Source: Cytauxzoon felis (lineage: Eukaryota; Apicomplexa; Aconoidasida; Piroplasmida; Theileriidae). From it: 64,000 nt of DNA. This document shows positions 22,737 through 38,127 of the stretch, in pieces. Made by a program: the position numbers and the translations under genes. The DNA is taken from NCBI GenBank assembly GCA_020283715.1, contig JAIQCW010000013.1, positions 62,001-126,000 on the forward strand, read 5' to 3'. How positions within the stretch are numbered: the stretch's first letter is position 1; every line of letters begins with the position of its first letter. The notes beneath the pieces were generated by a model that worked only from the letters and a program-made list of their open reading frames with translations, was not told the DNA's origin and made no database searches.

Positions 22737-25700
22737 ATGGAAGATATTAATATCGATACCAATTTGTACTCTAGACAAATTGGTGCATTTGGCATTGAGA
22801 TGATGGGTAAATTACAGAAGTTGAATGTACTAATCATAGGACTTAAATCATCAGGAATTGAAATTGGTACGCTCTTTACATATTAAATTTCAAAATTTCA
22901 TTATATAGCCAAAAATTTAATGATAATGGGAGTAGAATCTATTTGCATACAAGATGATGATATTGTACAACAGAAAGATCTAGGAACAAATTACTATCTG
23001 CATTATGACCACGTAAATAAATTTAAAGTCAGTTACGCCGTTTTAAACAAACTCAAAGATCTAAACGCCAATGTACATGTCGATGTACATGAAGGATATA
23101 TTGATGAAGTAAGTTCAACGTTTCTCATCTTCTACTCTTTTCCACTCGCGTTCCACTTGAGGTCCATCTTTTCCATTGCATGGAGCTCTTCCACTTATTC
23201 CCCTCAAACTCTCATAGATTGTTCTCGGGTCTATCATAATCATCTGTCCTTTCTCACATTCTTTTTATCAGACTTTAATATTAATGTATGATGTTGTTGT
23301 ATGTTGTGATCAGCCCTTAGAGCTGGTAAAGAGATTAAATAATTCATGTCGTAATAATGCTAAAAGTAAAAGGATCGGTTTTATATCATCTGATACTTTT
23401 GGTATGATTGGCGCAATCTTCGTTGATTTTGGATCGGATTTTATATGCCATGATGCTACTGGTAGAGATATAAAGACTGGTATAGTCGAAGCTGTAACAA
23501 ATGTTAGACAATCCATTTAATACTTACTATTTATATATTCTCAGGAAAAAGAAGGACTCGTTACTCTTCATGTTGATAAAGCAATGGATTTTCAAACTGG
23601 AGATTATGTTAAATTTAGCGAAGTTGAAGGAATGGTAGAATTAAATTCATTAGAGCCAATTCAAATAAAGGTTGTTAGTAAAGACTCGTTTACCATCGGT
23701 GATACCACGTATTACTCAAATTATACAAAGTTAGTTTTCACCCACTCACAAGCCGTTGTCTAATCGAAGGTATATATCACCTGAGCCAAATCCTTACCTC
23801 CGCCACTATCTCTGGGAGTGGCTCTACTCTTTAGAGATAGGTAATTAGAAGAGCTGTCTGCGGGACAAAGAGAGGTGGATCACCTTCGGTTGAGGTAATA
23901 TTCCATCATATTTGAGGGAGAACATACGCCAGAATTGGCGGAAGTTACGGTTATTTTAATTCGTTCATATATTTACTTGTAGTGGTGGTATAGTGACAGA
24001 AGTTCGCAGGCCAAAGTATATTGCTTTTCGTAGTTTTGAGGATTGCATTTTGTCTCCCGTTGAAGGTAATGATGCGTTGATGACGATGGATTATAGTTTG
24101 ATTGGAAGAGCTGAGCAATTGCATTGGATAAGTATGGCTTACAGAATGAAAGGTGTGGATAATTCTACACTTCAATTGTGTAAGGAGCTTAATTCTAACT
24201 GTAAATCATGTAAAGTTGATGAAATTGATGAGAAACTTTTTAATAATTTTATACATTTTGCCCATTTAAGAGTACCACCTCTGGCATCATTTGTTGGCGG
24301 CGTCGTTGCTCATGAGGTAAATTTACCCATACCATTACATAAAATTTAATTAAATTCATCAGGTTATTAAATTTACTGGAAAATATCACCCAATATATCA
24401 ATGGTTATATTGTGATTTTACACTACCATCTGACATATTAACCGGTGATTTCACCGGTATGGGATTCGACGCCAGATATACAGATCAAATTTCAATTTGG
24501 GGAAGTGATTTACATAATCTTATTCAAAATGCCAAGATATTCATAGTATATCTTTTAAAATAATATTATCAATCATATTCATTATTCAGGTCGGATCCGG
24601 AGCACTAGGTTGTGAATTCATCAAAAATTTCGCACTATTAGGCTGCGGCTCACAAAATGGATCAATTACCATAACTGATAATGACCACATCGAATTATCA
24701 AACATCAGCAGACAATTTTTATTCCAATCAGTATGTTTATTCAAGGCTAACTTGATACTGAGCTGTTGATACTCCACCTGAGGTTACCTCTACTGTAGGT
24801 CCAACCTCTATTCCTCTTGCAGAGAGCTCTTCCAATTACCTATCTCTAAAGAGTAGAGCCACTCCCGGAGATCGTGGCGGAAGTGAAAGTGTTGAGTACA
24901 TGACCTCAAGTGGAACACCCGCAGCTGATCTCAGGGAAGCGAAGGGGGAAGTAAATAAAGGAGCTGATGATAGGATTTATCTGCTCTCAATTTAATCTGA
25001 TGTTAACGATTTTTTATAGCGTCATGTCGGTTTGCCTAAATCTAAGGTCGCTGTGGAGTCTGCGTTAGAGATTAATGGTGATATGAAAATTTTACCATTG
25101 GAACTACGCGTTGGCGAAGATACAGAAGATTATTTTGATGAGCAATTTTGGTCTAATTTAACTATTGTTGTAAATGCACTTGATAATTTACAGGTAAGAC
25201 GAGTGTTCAACGTAACTACTTCATATATTTAGGCAAGACAATATGTTGATGGTAAATGTGTATGGTATGAAAAGCCATTAATAGAAAGTGGTACATTAGG
25301 TACTATGGGTAATGTACAGGTCATTATACCACACCTAACACAATGCTACGGTGAAAGTCAAGATCCACCAGAAACATCCATACCATTATGCACATTAAAA
25401 CACTTCCCATATCAAGTCGAACACACAATCGAATGGGCCAAAGATCTGTTTGTAGGAATCTTCACACAATTGCCACTCGATATCAAAAATATATACAACA
25501 ATCACGGTATGTCACACTCCACACTTTCGAATTTCATGAAAGTAAAACGTTGTCCTACAGTAGGTTTTCCACTTGAGGTCCAATCCTACTCTCATTGCCA
25601 CGATCTCCGGGAGTGGCTATATTCTTTAGAGATAGGTAATTGGAAGAGCTCTCTGCAAGAGAAGGAGTGGTGGATTGGACCTCATGTGGAACGAAGTGTT

Positions 25701-27369
25701 GAAAACAAGGAGTTTTTTATGTCCATTTCGTTTTTGTTTTATATTTATCAATTTTTCTTGTAGATATTGATGATTTATCTATTGAAAGACTAAGATTGAT
25801 ATCAAGATTATTAAAGGTTAATAGAACTAACTGCAAATTGGAATTGTTAAAAATATCAGCTGAATTATTTAATCAATATTTTGTTAATGATATACAACAA
25901 CTGTTACATACATTCCCCAAAGATCATATCCTATCCAATGGACAACCATTCTGGTCAACACCAAAACGCACACCAACACCACTAAAATTCAATACCAGGG
26001 ACACAATGACCAAATTATTCGTAAAATCAACCACATATATCTTCTCAACACTGATTGTACGTTTTTTACATCCTATAGAACACAGTGAACGAACCAATGT
26101 CACCTCTTCTCCACTCGCCGTGGAGTGGAGGTTCGACTAAGAGTCTTCATGATCCACCTGCTTAAATCCCAACTCTAATCATTAATTTATAAATTAGGGT
26201 ATTGATGTTGACATATTGGAAGAGGATTATGAGAAGTTATCATTATTGAGATTTCCATCATTTAAGCCAAAGTTGGTGAAGTTATCGCAGGATAATCAGA
26301 ATCTGGAGGTAGAGGAGGCAATGGATTCTGATGATCGTTTACTACTATTGAATGATATACGTTCTAGTGGTTTATTATTGACTAGTGTTGACTTTGAGAA
26401 GGATGATGACAGTAATTATCATGTAGATTTTATATGGTCATGTTCGGTATTGAGATGTAGAAATTACACTATAAATGAATGTGATCGTATGAAGGCTAAA
26501 CTTATATCCGGTAAAATAATACCGGCTATTGCGACTACAACGTCAATGATTGGTGGTCTTGTGACGTTGGAATTTATAAAGGCGTTGGCTTATAAATTAT
26601 TGAAGATTGATAGTTTCCGTAATTCCTTTGCATGTCTTGCCACACCTATATGGTTACAATCGGAACCATTACCACCTACACCTAATAAGGATAAAGAATA
26701 CGATCCTGTTACCTGTGGTCCTGTTAGATGCTTACCACAAAATTTTACGATTTGGGATAAATTACACGTGTTTATACCTAATGGCACCATCAAACAATTA
26801 ATCGATTGGATTAAATCAAAATTTAATATAGATACCATAATATTATCTACGGGTAATTTATGCGTCTATAATTCATATTTGATCGCTCACAAGAATGATC
26901 GCTTATATAAACCCATCACAGAGGTTAGTTTTGACTATACTCATTGTCATCCTTTTCAACCTGAGGTCCAATCCTCTTCATCTCCCGCCTCATCTTCCAC
27001 TCGCCATGGAGGCCTCTTCCAATTACCTATCTCTAAAGAGTATAGCCACTCCCAGAGATCGTGGCTGAAGAGAAGGTAATGATTGGACCCAGAGTGGCGT
27101 ACCTACGGTGGAAGATTATATGAGGATGACTAATGATAGTGTTGACAAGATTAAGACCGTTGGTAGACATCCTTAGTAACGATCCCATTCTAGCCTTCTG
27201 GAGAAAGCTTCAATTTCATTCCCTTACATAACAATTCATTTAGTTGTACGAGTCATTGAGTGGTAAAAGATTGAGTATAAAATCGTCGCATTTGGTGGTT
27301 GACGCTAGTTGTGTAGACAGTGAGGGTATAGACGTGGTGATACCGACGATAAAATTCGATTACAAATGA
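22737..27369 (+). CDS. UBA1: Ubiquitin-activating enzyme E1
   Basis: Activates ubiquitin by adenylation and thioester formation. About twelve exons from [19 protein letters not shown] to [11 protein letters not shown]. Order: inactive adenylation half ([23 protein letters not shown]), first catalytic half-domain with [15 protein letters not shown] and [13 protein letters not shown], active adenylation half ([58 protein letters not shown]), catalytic cysteine [20 protein letters not shown], and a C-terminal ubiquitin-fold domain. Six introns carry modular repeats in different states of decay. The intron beginning GTTAGT near 23729 must be spliced or the frame stops at GTCTAA. Confidence 0.95.
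23144..23231 (-). repeat. Degenerate modular repeat, UBA1 intron
   Basis: TTCCACTTGAGGTCC and CCATTGCATGG are intact; the TTCCCCTCAAACTCTCATAGATTGTTCTCGG part is eroded. Confidence 0.75.
23774..23898 (-). repeat. Modular repeat, UBA1 intron
   Basis: Short copy: eroded GCCACTATCTCTGGGAGTGGC, CTCTTTAGAG, GAGCTGTCTGCGGGAC. Confidence 0.85.
24772..24983 (+). repeat. Modular repeat, UBA1 intron
   Basis: Plus-oriented copy with CTCTAAAGAG, GCCACTCCCGGAGATCGTGGC and GCAGCTGATCTCAGGGAAGC; the right end is eroded. Confidence 0.88.
25567..25690 (-). repeat. Modular repeat, UBA1 intron
   Basis: Compact copy: TTCCACTTGAGGTCCAATCC, GCCACGATCTCCGGGAGTGGC, GCTCTCTGCAAGAG, then GGATTGGACCTCATGTGGA as the inverted end. 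Confidence 0.88.
26098..26165. repeat. Repeat remnant, UBA1 intron
   Basis: Only CCACTCGCCGTGGAG and a CCACCTG end remain, yet the exon to the right (26200-26330) is strongly G-rich. Confidence 0.6.
26958..27113 (+). repeat. Modular repeat, UBA1 intron
   Basis: CCTGAGGTCCAATCC, CCACTCGCCATGGAGG, CTCTAAAGAG, GCCACTCCCAGAGATCGTGGC; lacks the DLRE-type module. Confidence 0.88.
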
Positions 27370-27407
27370 AAGTTTATAAAATTAATTTATTATTTATACG
27401 CACATAA

Positions 27408-30400
27408 ATGTACGAAGAATTAGATATTCATGAGTTTCTACCGGGGAATACATGTCAGCAGATTGTGGATTCTAATATTGACTATAGAAGGAAGGGCTTA
27501 TGTGTAATTGATAATACCGTACGTGACTATATACGCAATGTCAAAAATGACGATACAATTGATATCACAATAAAACGTTTTCTAAATTTCATTAAATTAA
27601 AATTCATCGATAATCCGGATCCTAATTCCAGGATTGGTGGCCTAATGTCTATCGCATGTGCAGGATTGGCACTCGACGTATGTAAATTTAATCATCATTG
27701 ACATTTATACAGGAATATTTGGAGAGATTTAGTCATGATTTTATTAAAATTGTATTGTCTTCATTTTACGATCAGGACCATAAAGTGCGATACTATTCAT
27801 GTGAAGTATGTTGATACCTACGCCATCTTACAATTTTACCTTTAGTCATTGTATAACATCATTAAAAAGGCCAAAAGCAACTCCCTAATATTCATTGATG
27901 AAATATTCGATGGCATTTGTAAAGTACGTTAATCAATGTTCATCTCCACTTTCATCTACACTACCCGTTCCACCTGAGGTTACCTCTACCGTAGGTCAAT
28001 CCTGCCGTCAGCTCTTTCATTTACTTCCCCCTAAGCTCCCGTAGATCGCTATCGGGTAGTAAATTATATTCATCATATTCAACCTTCAGTTGTCATGTGA
28101 CCCAGACGAAGATGTCAAATACGCTTCACAAATATTAAATCGACTACTATGCGATTTATTCTTACAGTGTAAAGAGCTACCCGTTGATAGAATAATTAAT
28201 GTTCTATCCGATAGGATATTTGTAATCAATCCATTCATCAGACAATTAATCGTAAATTCATCACTATTGTATAATCATAAATTTATAGGTATCATGGATT
28301 ATCACTCTAAATTCAATCGCATGTTTGTCTCTTATATTATAATCATCTTCATATCCACAGCCATTAATATCATTCATCATTTACCGAAATTGTATCTAGG
28401 ATTGTCAAATATGCTCATTGATGTAAACAAGTAAGAAAAAATTAAAATTATACCACAATTATCCACAGAGATGTACGTAATTCTGCCGAAACTTGTATCA
28501 ATGATCTGTTGATACAAATCAAAAAAAAGTATTCAAATAACAATAACATCATCAACGAAGAACTATTCAAAGTCATGCTCCTCAATACCAAACGATCCGA
28601 AATACAAATTAAATCACACACCATCATCTGGGCAAGAGAAATAATACACCTACAACCACTCATCATACACTTTGTACGTTTACTATAACGAATGTAGCAT
28701 CCAATGGACGAAGTGAGATGTTGTCCACCTGAGGTCTTGCCACTCGCCGTGGTGGCCTCTTCCAATTACTTCCCCGTAAACGGTAGAGCCACTCCCGGAG
28801 ATTGTGGCAGAAGTTTAGTGATTGTAACCTCAAGTGGACTTACTGAATATGATTTATAATTATATTTATAGAAGGGTTTTTCTTTATTATTGAGTTTTCT
28901 GATAAAGTCGATTTCTGATACTAACTCTGGTATTATGTATAATGATGAATTTTAATTTATTAGATGTTTCAAAGATAGCTCAGGATGCCAATAAAATTTT
29001 ATTCAATAATGTTTGTATTATTTTAAAAAAAAATAAATCTCAACGTCTTAGGTTAAGGATGTTTTAAAAACTGTTACATATATCGATGAGCTTGTAGTAT
29101 CATTAACTGACGTTTTGGATACCTCAAATGAAGAACTTGTTATATTCTCATCATTAGAATGGATTTGTCTAATGCTAGAGATAAGGTAAAATTATTTGTG
29201 TGATGCCTATACCATCCCTTCTCATATTATAGTCCCAATGGAATGCTTAATAAATCGCAAATGTTATCTAAATCTGTAATCGGATGCTTCAAACAATCAC
29301 ATTCAGAGGTAATTTCTTTTATAAATTTCTATTCATGTAATCTCAGCAAATAACCAGTGCTATTTTACGCGTACTAGTACTCATAGTCTCACTTGGTGAT
29401 GAACAATTCGAACTAGTAGCACACGATTTACTCAACTTTCTAAAAAATGATAAAAAAATACTCGTATGTATATCTGCATGTCCGACCTACTATACTTTCG
29501 CCACGATCTCTGGGAGTGGCATCACCCTTTAGGGATAGATAATTGGAAGAGGCCTCCACGGCGAGTGGAACACTGGTTGTAACTTCAGGTGGAGAGCTTC
29601 CTGCAACTATTTTCAGTTGAATCAAATTTGTGGATATATTTTATGTGTATAGGATGATTATGGCCGTGATATAATATTGAACGTTTGCATTAACGTTGGT
29701 TTCGAGCGTTTTTATAGGACTATAACTAGATGTATGAATAATGAAATGGTATGAATCATTTGATTACTTAATTAATTTCAATTTTAGGATAGAGAATTTT
29801 TACAGAAGATTATTCATTCATTAAATTGGACATTATTAACAGCTGAGGTTAGAACAATTTTTCATTCCAATTTTTATAATACAGGAAGCTGAAGAATTTA
29901 GAATAGAGCTATTAAAAAACAAGAAATCTGATATCGCAATTCAACTACAGAATACATGGTATATAATATATAGCTCAATCATGTATATATAGGATACACG
30001 GAAATTTATCATCAGCACTGTCATTTTCACTCTGGACCGAAAATTATAAACTGGCAAATGAAATTGTCACTAAAATGTATGCAATATACAAATATATCAA
30101 TTGCCAAATGATATACTCTATAATAATCTACAACATCTTATGTCCACCATTCTTCCACCTGAGGTCTAATCCAACTCTCCTTCCACTAGCCGTGGCGCCT
30201 CTTCTATTTACCTCCCCTCGGATTCCCGTAGATCATCCTCGGTTTTTGTTAACACAGAAGAACGTGATGTAGTTAATGGACCTCAAGTGGAACCCGTAGC
30301 TGATCTCAGGGAAGCGGAGGGGAAGCTAAATAGAGAAGGCCACCACGGCGAGTGGAAAGAGACGACTTTGGGTGGAGCGGTGAGTGTAGAGTATGACAAG

Positions 30401-30692
30401 GAGATGTTCAACATTTTCTTTTAATATATTGATATATAGATCGGAATCGGTATTAACTATGGATTTTTTGATGAACTTGGATAAGATTGTTCAATTATTG
30501 GATTCTCATATATATACTCGTATTAGATTGCATTTATTGGATCCTGGTAGATATCCGGATTTATTGAGAACATTATTAGGATTATGTATGATTTTGCCAC
30601 AAAATGAAACAAATAATTGTTTGATGAAGAGATTACAGATTATACAATTGACTATGTTACAAGAATTATTAAATAATAAACGATTTAAGTGA
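27408..30692 (+). CDS. VAC14: VAC14, scaffold of the PI(3,5)P2 kinase complex
   Basis: HEAT-repeat scaffold that binds the FYVE-type PI3P 5-kinase and FIG4 phosphatase on endolysosomes. More than ten exons. N-terminal matches are YRRKGLCVIDNTVRDYI, SRIGGLMSIACAGLALD, HKVRYYSCESLYNIIKKAK, FIDEIFDGICK and DVKYASQILNRLLCDLF. The C-terminus has FLMNLDKIVQLLDSHIYTRIRLHLLDPGRYPDLLRTLLGLCMILPQ (shown here in parts of the conserved Vac14_Fig4 region; longest identical stretches are shorter). Four introns carry repeats. Borders of the small middle exons (28900-30070) are approximate. The stop is about 20 nt from the NUS1 stop on the other strand. Confidence 0.88.
27967..28057 (-). repeat. Partial modular repeat, VAC14 intron
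   Basis: CCACCTGAGGTTAC, CTGCCGTCAG and a CTCCCGTAGATCGC module; the other half is missing. Confidence 0.8.
28722..28841 (+). repeat. Modular repeat, VAC14 intron
   Basis: CCACTCGCCGTGG, CCGTAAACGG, GCCACTCCCGGAGATTGTGGC; ends GTAACCTCAAGTGGA. Confidence 0.88.
29489..29607 (-). repeat. Modular repeat, VAC14 intron
   Basis: GCCACGATCTCTGGGAGTGGC, CCCTTTAGGG in the variable stem slot, CCACGGCGAGTGG, GTAACTTCAGGTGGA. Confidence 0.88.
30155..30378. repeat. Composite modular repeat, VAC14 intron
   Basis: CCCGTAGATCATCCTCGG in minus orientation followed by CCCGTAGCTGATCTCAGGG in plus orientation; ends CCACGGCGAGTGG. Confidence 0.88.
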
Positions 30693-30713
30693 AGGGTCAA
30701 TGATATAGAATCA

Positions 30714-31919
30714 TCATTTACCGAAATTTCTTTTAGTATTCTTGAATATATTGATACAATGATGTATAGAATTTAAATTTATGCCATAAATTTGATAAAT
30801 TTCTGAATCTACCAAGAATAAAGGTTGTATGCCTAATGATCCAAATGGGTGTATAATATTCATATTGAATGATAATTTATCACCAAACCACAGTAATATT
30901 AATGATAATATAATTTTTATACAATATTTGATATTTCTAATGTTACTCAATAAATGTTTAATACTTTCTCTTAAATTACATTTAAATGATATCACTATAT
31001 CCGGTAATATAAAATTGATTCCATTGTAATTTAGAACATATTTAGTCAATTCGTTATGTAATATATCCTCATCCAATGGTATCCTATACTTTATATTATT
31101 ATACATAATCCATTCCCCCGAAGATTGTTTACATAAATTGATATCATTATCACATCTAGCTGAGACCTTTCTATTAGGCATTACACATGAGGTCTTTCCA
31201 CTCGCGTTCCACTTGAGGTCTTTCCACTCGCCTCCACCTGAGGTCTTCCACTCGCCGTGGTGGCCTTCTCTATTTAGTTGTCCCTCCGCTTCCCTGAGAT
31301 CAGCTGCGGGTAGTCCACTTGGGGCTACATCACTAACTTCCTGTTCTTCCGGGTTAAATTCCTGTTCTTCCTCATTACCTTCTCCACGATCTCCGGGAGT
31401 GGCTCTACCGTCTACGGGGAGGTAATTAGAGGAGCTCTCTGCAAGAGAAGGAGAGGCGGATTGGACCTCAGATGGAGAAGAGCTGTCTGCAAGATGACCT
31501 CGGATGGAAGTGGAAGACATAGATTCAACATCAGGTGGAACGTAGGAATGAGTTTGTGTAGTGGTAATGTAGTTTAATATTCTTTCGTGGCTGTACTTGT
31601 GGTTGATGATGCACATTAGTATACCAAAATCAATGGAATCACCTGTATATTCAGAAAGCATTATTTTATCATTGCATTTATACACAATATACAATAGACA
31701 ATCGGGGACGTTGATATCATTTCTATCAACTTTCCTATATCTTGACATATGATTATTAAATCTACCATCAGCATTGTAGACAGTGAGATATTTGACATGT
31801 TCTTCTAGTAGTAGATTTGCGATATGAAGTACATCATATTCTAACTTTAGAATTGGTGTACAATTGAGGATGCAGTCATTCAGTATAATAGCTACATGTG
31901 TAGGAATATTTTCATTCAT
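30714..31919 (-). CDS. NUS1: NUS1-like subunit of cis-prenyltransferase, with exonic repeat
   Basis: Accessory subunit of dehydrodolichyl diphosphate synthase (dolichol synthesis, ER). Single exon, 401 aa. The N-terminal part has HVAIILNDCIL, EEHVKYLTVYNADGRFN and YIVYKCNDKIMLSEYTGDSIDFG. The C-terminal part has ILPDIVISFK, HPFGSLGIQPLFLVDSEIY and the terminal FKNTKRNFGK, corresponding to the family's C-terminal RxG end with one extra residue. An intermediate hydrophobic stretch (about 340-356) fits the helix preceding it. Residues about 125-260 are an inserted modular repeat ([34 protein letters not shown]). Without it the length is about 265, near the usual 290. No consensus intron would remove the insert. 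Confidence 0.78.
   Translation of the reverse strand: MNENIPTHVAIILNDCILNCTPILKLEYDVLHIANLLLEEHVKYLTVYNADGRFNNHMSRYRKVDRNDINVPDCLLYIVYKCNDKIMLSEYTGDSIDFGILMCIINHKYSHERILNYITTTQTHSYVPPDVESMSSTSIRGHLADSSSPSEVQSASPSLAESSSNYLPVDGRATPGDRGEGNEEEQEFNPEEQEVSDVAPSGLPAADLREAEGQLNREGHHGEWKTSGGGEWKDLKWNASGKTSCVMPNRKVSARCDNDINLCKQSSGEWIMYNNIKYRIPLDEDILHNELTKYVLNYNGINFILPDIVISFKCNLRESIKHLLSNIRNIKYCIKIILSLILLWFGDKLSFNMNIIHPFGSLGIQPLFLVDSEIYQIYGINLNSIHHCINIFKNTKRNFGK
31180..31540 (-). repeat. Exonic in-frame modular repeat, NUS1
   Basis: Same orientation as the gene. Has CCGTAGACGG in the variable stem slot, GAACAGGAA-type NPEEQ modules and CCACGGCGAGTGG. Confidence 0.9.
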
Positions 31920-32369
31920 TTCATTTAAATAATATTGATATCACATTATTACAGACTTTTCTAGAAAAAAAATTACAAAAAATCTGGATAAGAGTATAAC
32001 AAAATTTTACGTTATGGCTATCTACATTAAATATGATTCTTCACCACATGGTTACACATTTTAAAATTATGGATCAAATATATAATTTTAGGAATATAAT
32101 CACATTTATACAATATTTGTAAAGAGAAAACATCATTTATCTCCATTATATTCTCTAGAATCTGGACTTTTTTAAATAAAAAAATCCATTACAGACGATG
32201 GGTTTAGAAATTTGAATAGCGATAAGTAGAGTTTGAATGGCCGTTTAAATGACGAATCTCATTGCAATGAAGCAGTTTGTTGCTTCTTGGTAATTTTATA
32301 TTATTTATAAACCATAATAATTCATTTGTAGTGTGTACCTACCATAACCACTATTCATTATTTTAAAGT
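31920..32369. other. Divergent intergenic region NUS1/TATDN1
   Basis: 450 nt, AT-rich, free of the modular repeat. Likely two promoters. I see no RNA gene. Confidence 0.5.
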
Positions 32370-34389
32370 ATGAAATTTAATCTCGCATTGTATTGGATAC
32401 TAAACACCGGTAGTTTATACGAAAATTTAATCTGTAAACGCACGTTAAAAAGAGGTTTAAAAATGGAATCCATCAACCCATTTAACAATGAACAAAATCT
32501 AAGGTTCATCGATATAGGAGCCAATTTAACTGATCCAATGTATAAAGGCATCTATCATAATAGCAACAAACACAAACCAGATCTCAACAAGTATAGCACG
32601 TCGTAAATCTAACTTCCATATATTACACATTGTAGAGTAATTGATCGAGCTAAAAGGATCGGTATGGAAAAAATTATCATCACGTCAGGATGTCTCGAAG
32701 ATGTATATGAAGCACTCGATATCTGCAACGAATATGGTTAGTCATATATATTTCGAAGGAGCATAGCTACTGAAGTGTCTTCCACCTGAAGTCCAATCTT
32801 ACTCTCTTTTCCATTGCATGGAACTCTCCACTTGAGGTCAGTCCTGCCGTCAGCTCTTCCAATTACTTCCCCTTCCAGCTCCCGTAGATCGCTTCCAGGT
32901 TCCACTTGAGGTCTCAACCTGAGGTCCAATCACTACCTTCTACTCCACCTCCTTCACCGCCACGATCTCTGGGAGTGGCTATACCGTTTACTGGGAGGTA
33001 ATTGGAAGAGCTGACGGCAGGACGACCTCAGGTGTAACACCTAGTTGAAGTAGGAGGAAGATTGTGGCTTTATCATTACACCGTTTAATTCATTATAGAT
33101 AAGGAATGTTGTTTTTTGTATACAACGGTTGGCGTTCATCCAACGAGATGTAATGATTTTATCAAGAATAAATTTTCATTGGACGAAAATCAATACTTGG
33201 AGAAGATGGATGAGATAATATCGCAAAATCCGAGAAGAATTGTTGCCATAGGTGAATTAGGTCTTGATTATGATCGATTGAAATTTTGTACGAAGGATGT
33301 GCAAAAGAAGTTTGTTAAATCATACTTCATATACAAACTTTAGATACTTTGAATTACAACTACAATTAGCTAGAAAATATAAATTACCACTCTTTTTGCA
33401 CATGAGAAACGCAGAAAAAGATACATTTGGTACGTAAATACACTTATATATGGCCAAGACTTACTTACTCCACTAAGGTTTTATCATTCATTCTACTGTT
33501 ATTCCACTTGAGGTCCTGAAGACAGCCTCTTCTATTTACTTCCCCCTCCGCTTCCCTGAGATCAGCTACGGGTCTCCACCTGAGGTTACATCACTACCTC
33601 TACCTTCTCTACTGCCACGATCTCTGGGAGTGGCATCACTCTTTAGAGATAGGTAATTGGAAGAAGCCTCCACGGCGAGTGTAACAGAAGTGGATTGGAC
33701 CTCAGTTGGAACGGCGAGTGGATGAGAGGGTGTAGAGGTAGATGTATTTTAGCTTGTAGAAATTATTGAATTTGTTTCATAAATAATATGAAATTTATAT
33801 TCTTTTATTATAGAAATTTTGGATCGTAATCGTTCATTATGGTCGGAAGGAGGCGGTGTCTGCCATAGTTATACTGGTGATGTGTCGGCATTGGATTGGT
33901 TATTGCAGAATGATTTGTATATTGGCATCAACGGATGTTCATTGAAAACTCAATTTAACCTTGACACTGTTAAGAGGATACCATTGAACAGATTACTATT
34001 GGAAACTGGTAAGATTTGTAATTTGTCTATGTATAGAATATGTAGACTGTCCATGGTGTGGTATAAAGACTACACATTGTAGTAATGAATATGTAAAGAC
34101 AATATTTAAGAGCATTAAAAGGCCAGAGAATATGAGAGAAGATACAATATTATATTCAAGGAATGAACCGTGTCATATATTGTATGTTTACATTACACAT
34201 TATAATTTCTTCATAATAATATTCACATTCCAGGAATGTGGCAGAAGTAGTACATAATATTTCATCACCAGAGATTAATTTTAAAGATTTTTGTGACAAG
34301 TAAGTTGATATGTGGAAATTCAATTCTGACGTTCCAAACTCTATAGGATTTATCATAATACAATCCAATTATTTAAAGGTATCGCCTAA
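32370..34389 (+). CDS. TATDN1: TatD-family deoxyribonuclease (TATDN1 type)
   Basis: Metal-dependent 3'-5' exonuclease/endonuclease fold implicated in DNA degradation and repair. Exons encode [104 protein letters not shown] and RNEPCHI. The His, Glu and Asp ligands of the TIM barrel are present; as in animal TATDN1 the first HxH is absent. A 31-residue N-terminal extension ([29 protein letters not shown]) precedes an internal Met at 32463. It may be a targeting leader or may reflect a wrong start. Two introns carry repeats. Confidence 0.9.
32780..33035 (-). repeat. Modular repeat, TATDN1 intron 2
   Basis: CTTCCAGCTCCCGTAGATCGC, GCCACGATCTCTGGGAGTGGC, a mismatched CCGTTTACTGGG stem and CTGACGGCAG. 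Confidence 0.88.
33502..33722 (-). repeat. Modular repeat, TATDN1 later intron
   Basis: Nearly the same module order as the copy at 10819-11063, including CACTACCTCTACCTTCTC between the two main blocks. Confidence 0.88.
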
Positions 34390-34596
34390 TATTACTCATT
34401 TTAATATTCAAAACTACTATTTTAAACTAATCGCATAATAATTTTCTAATTCTATACTTCATGTACATCATGGTGTCATCTATAGTGTGTTTTTAATTTC
34501 TTCGCTTCTCTTATAAATTATTGCCTTCATATAAAACTATATAGTATTTTAAATTATAAATGTATATAATTAATTATTTATTGCGTTATAGTCCAG

Positions 34597-37415
<2,819 letters not shown>

Positions 37416-38127
37416 TCAAATTAATATTACATCATATTTCTAAACTTGTTATACATCTTATACATGTAATCAAAGTTAAACGAACGTAGTGAACGCTCCA
37501 CTCGAGGTCCAGTACTACTCTTCATCTTGCAGACAGCTTCTCCACTCGAGGTTACATCACTATCTTCCACTCGCCGTTCCACCTGAGGTCCATCTTTTCC
37601 ATTGCATGGAGCTCTTCCAATTACCTATCTCTAAAGAGTAGAGCCACTCCCAGAGATCGTGGCGGAGTGATCCGGAAGAACTGATACTCAACTAGGAAGA
37701 AGATAAGTGAATTCGGTAGATTAATATATAAAATACATATTCATGTATAATAAAAATTTATTAAAAAATTAAATGTCAATTTAACATTTAAAAATATTTT
37801 ATACTATTCAATTTATCTCTAGGAAATAATGAGATTGACATGTCTATACTACATTTTAAATAGGTACAAGTTCTATTCTTAAAATCTTACACTTGTACAT
37901 TCATATTCATTGCACTTTTTGAAGTTGAAATCTTTCACAATTTATGAAATTAAAAGAATTTAAAAAACCTCTATACATCAACTGAAGAATAAGATGCTAC
38001 TTGGTAATTTATTCAATATTAACCCATGGATATCCATATTCGTAATAAGATGAGGGATTAAAAATAAAAATTATTAAATCATGAATCTCTCAACACTTAC
38101 AATTCTCCTAACATTTGCTTCTTATCA
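37416..38127. other. Intergenic region between convergent genes
   Basis: Apart from the repeat at 37497-37669 it is AT-rich with no gene seen; 37700-38100 probably holds 3' ends of both neighbours. Confidence 0.5.
37497..37669 (+). repeat. Intergenic modular repeat
   Basis: CCACTCGAGGTCC, CTTGCAGACAGC, CCATTGCATGG, CTCTAAAGAG, GCCACTCCCAGAGATCGTGGC. The right end is truncated after this hairpin. Confidence 0.88.

Noticed and set aside
27114..27250. tRNA-like or other RNA gene in the last UBA1 intron
   Set aside because: No cloverleaf, A/B box or CCA-compatible stem could be drawn.
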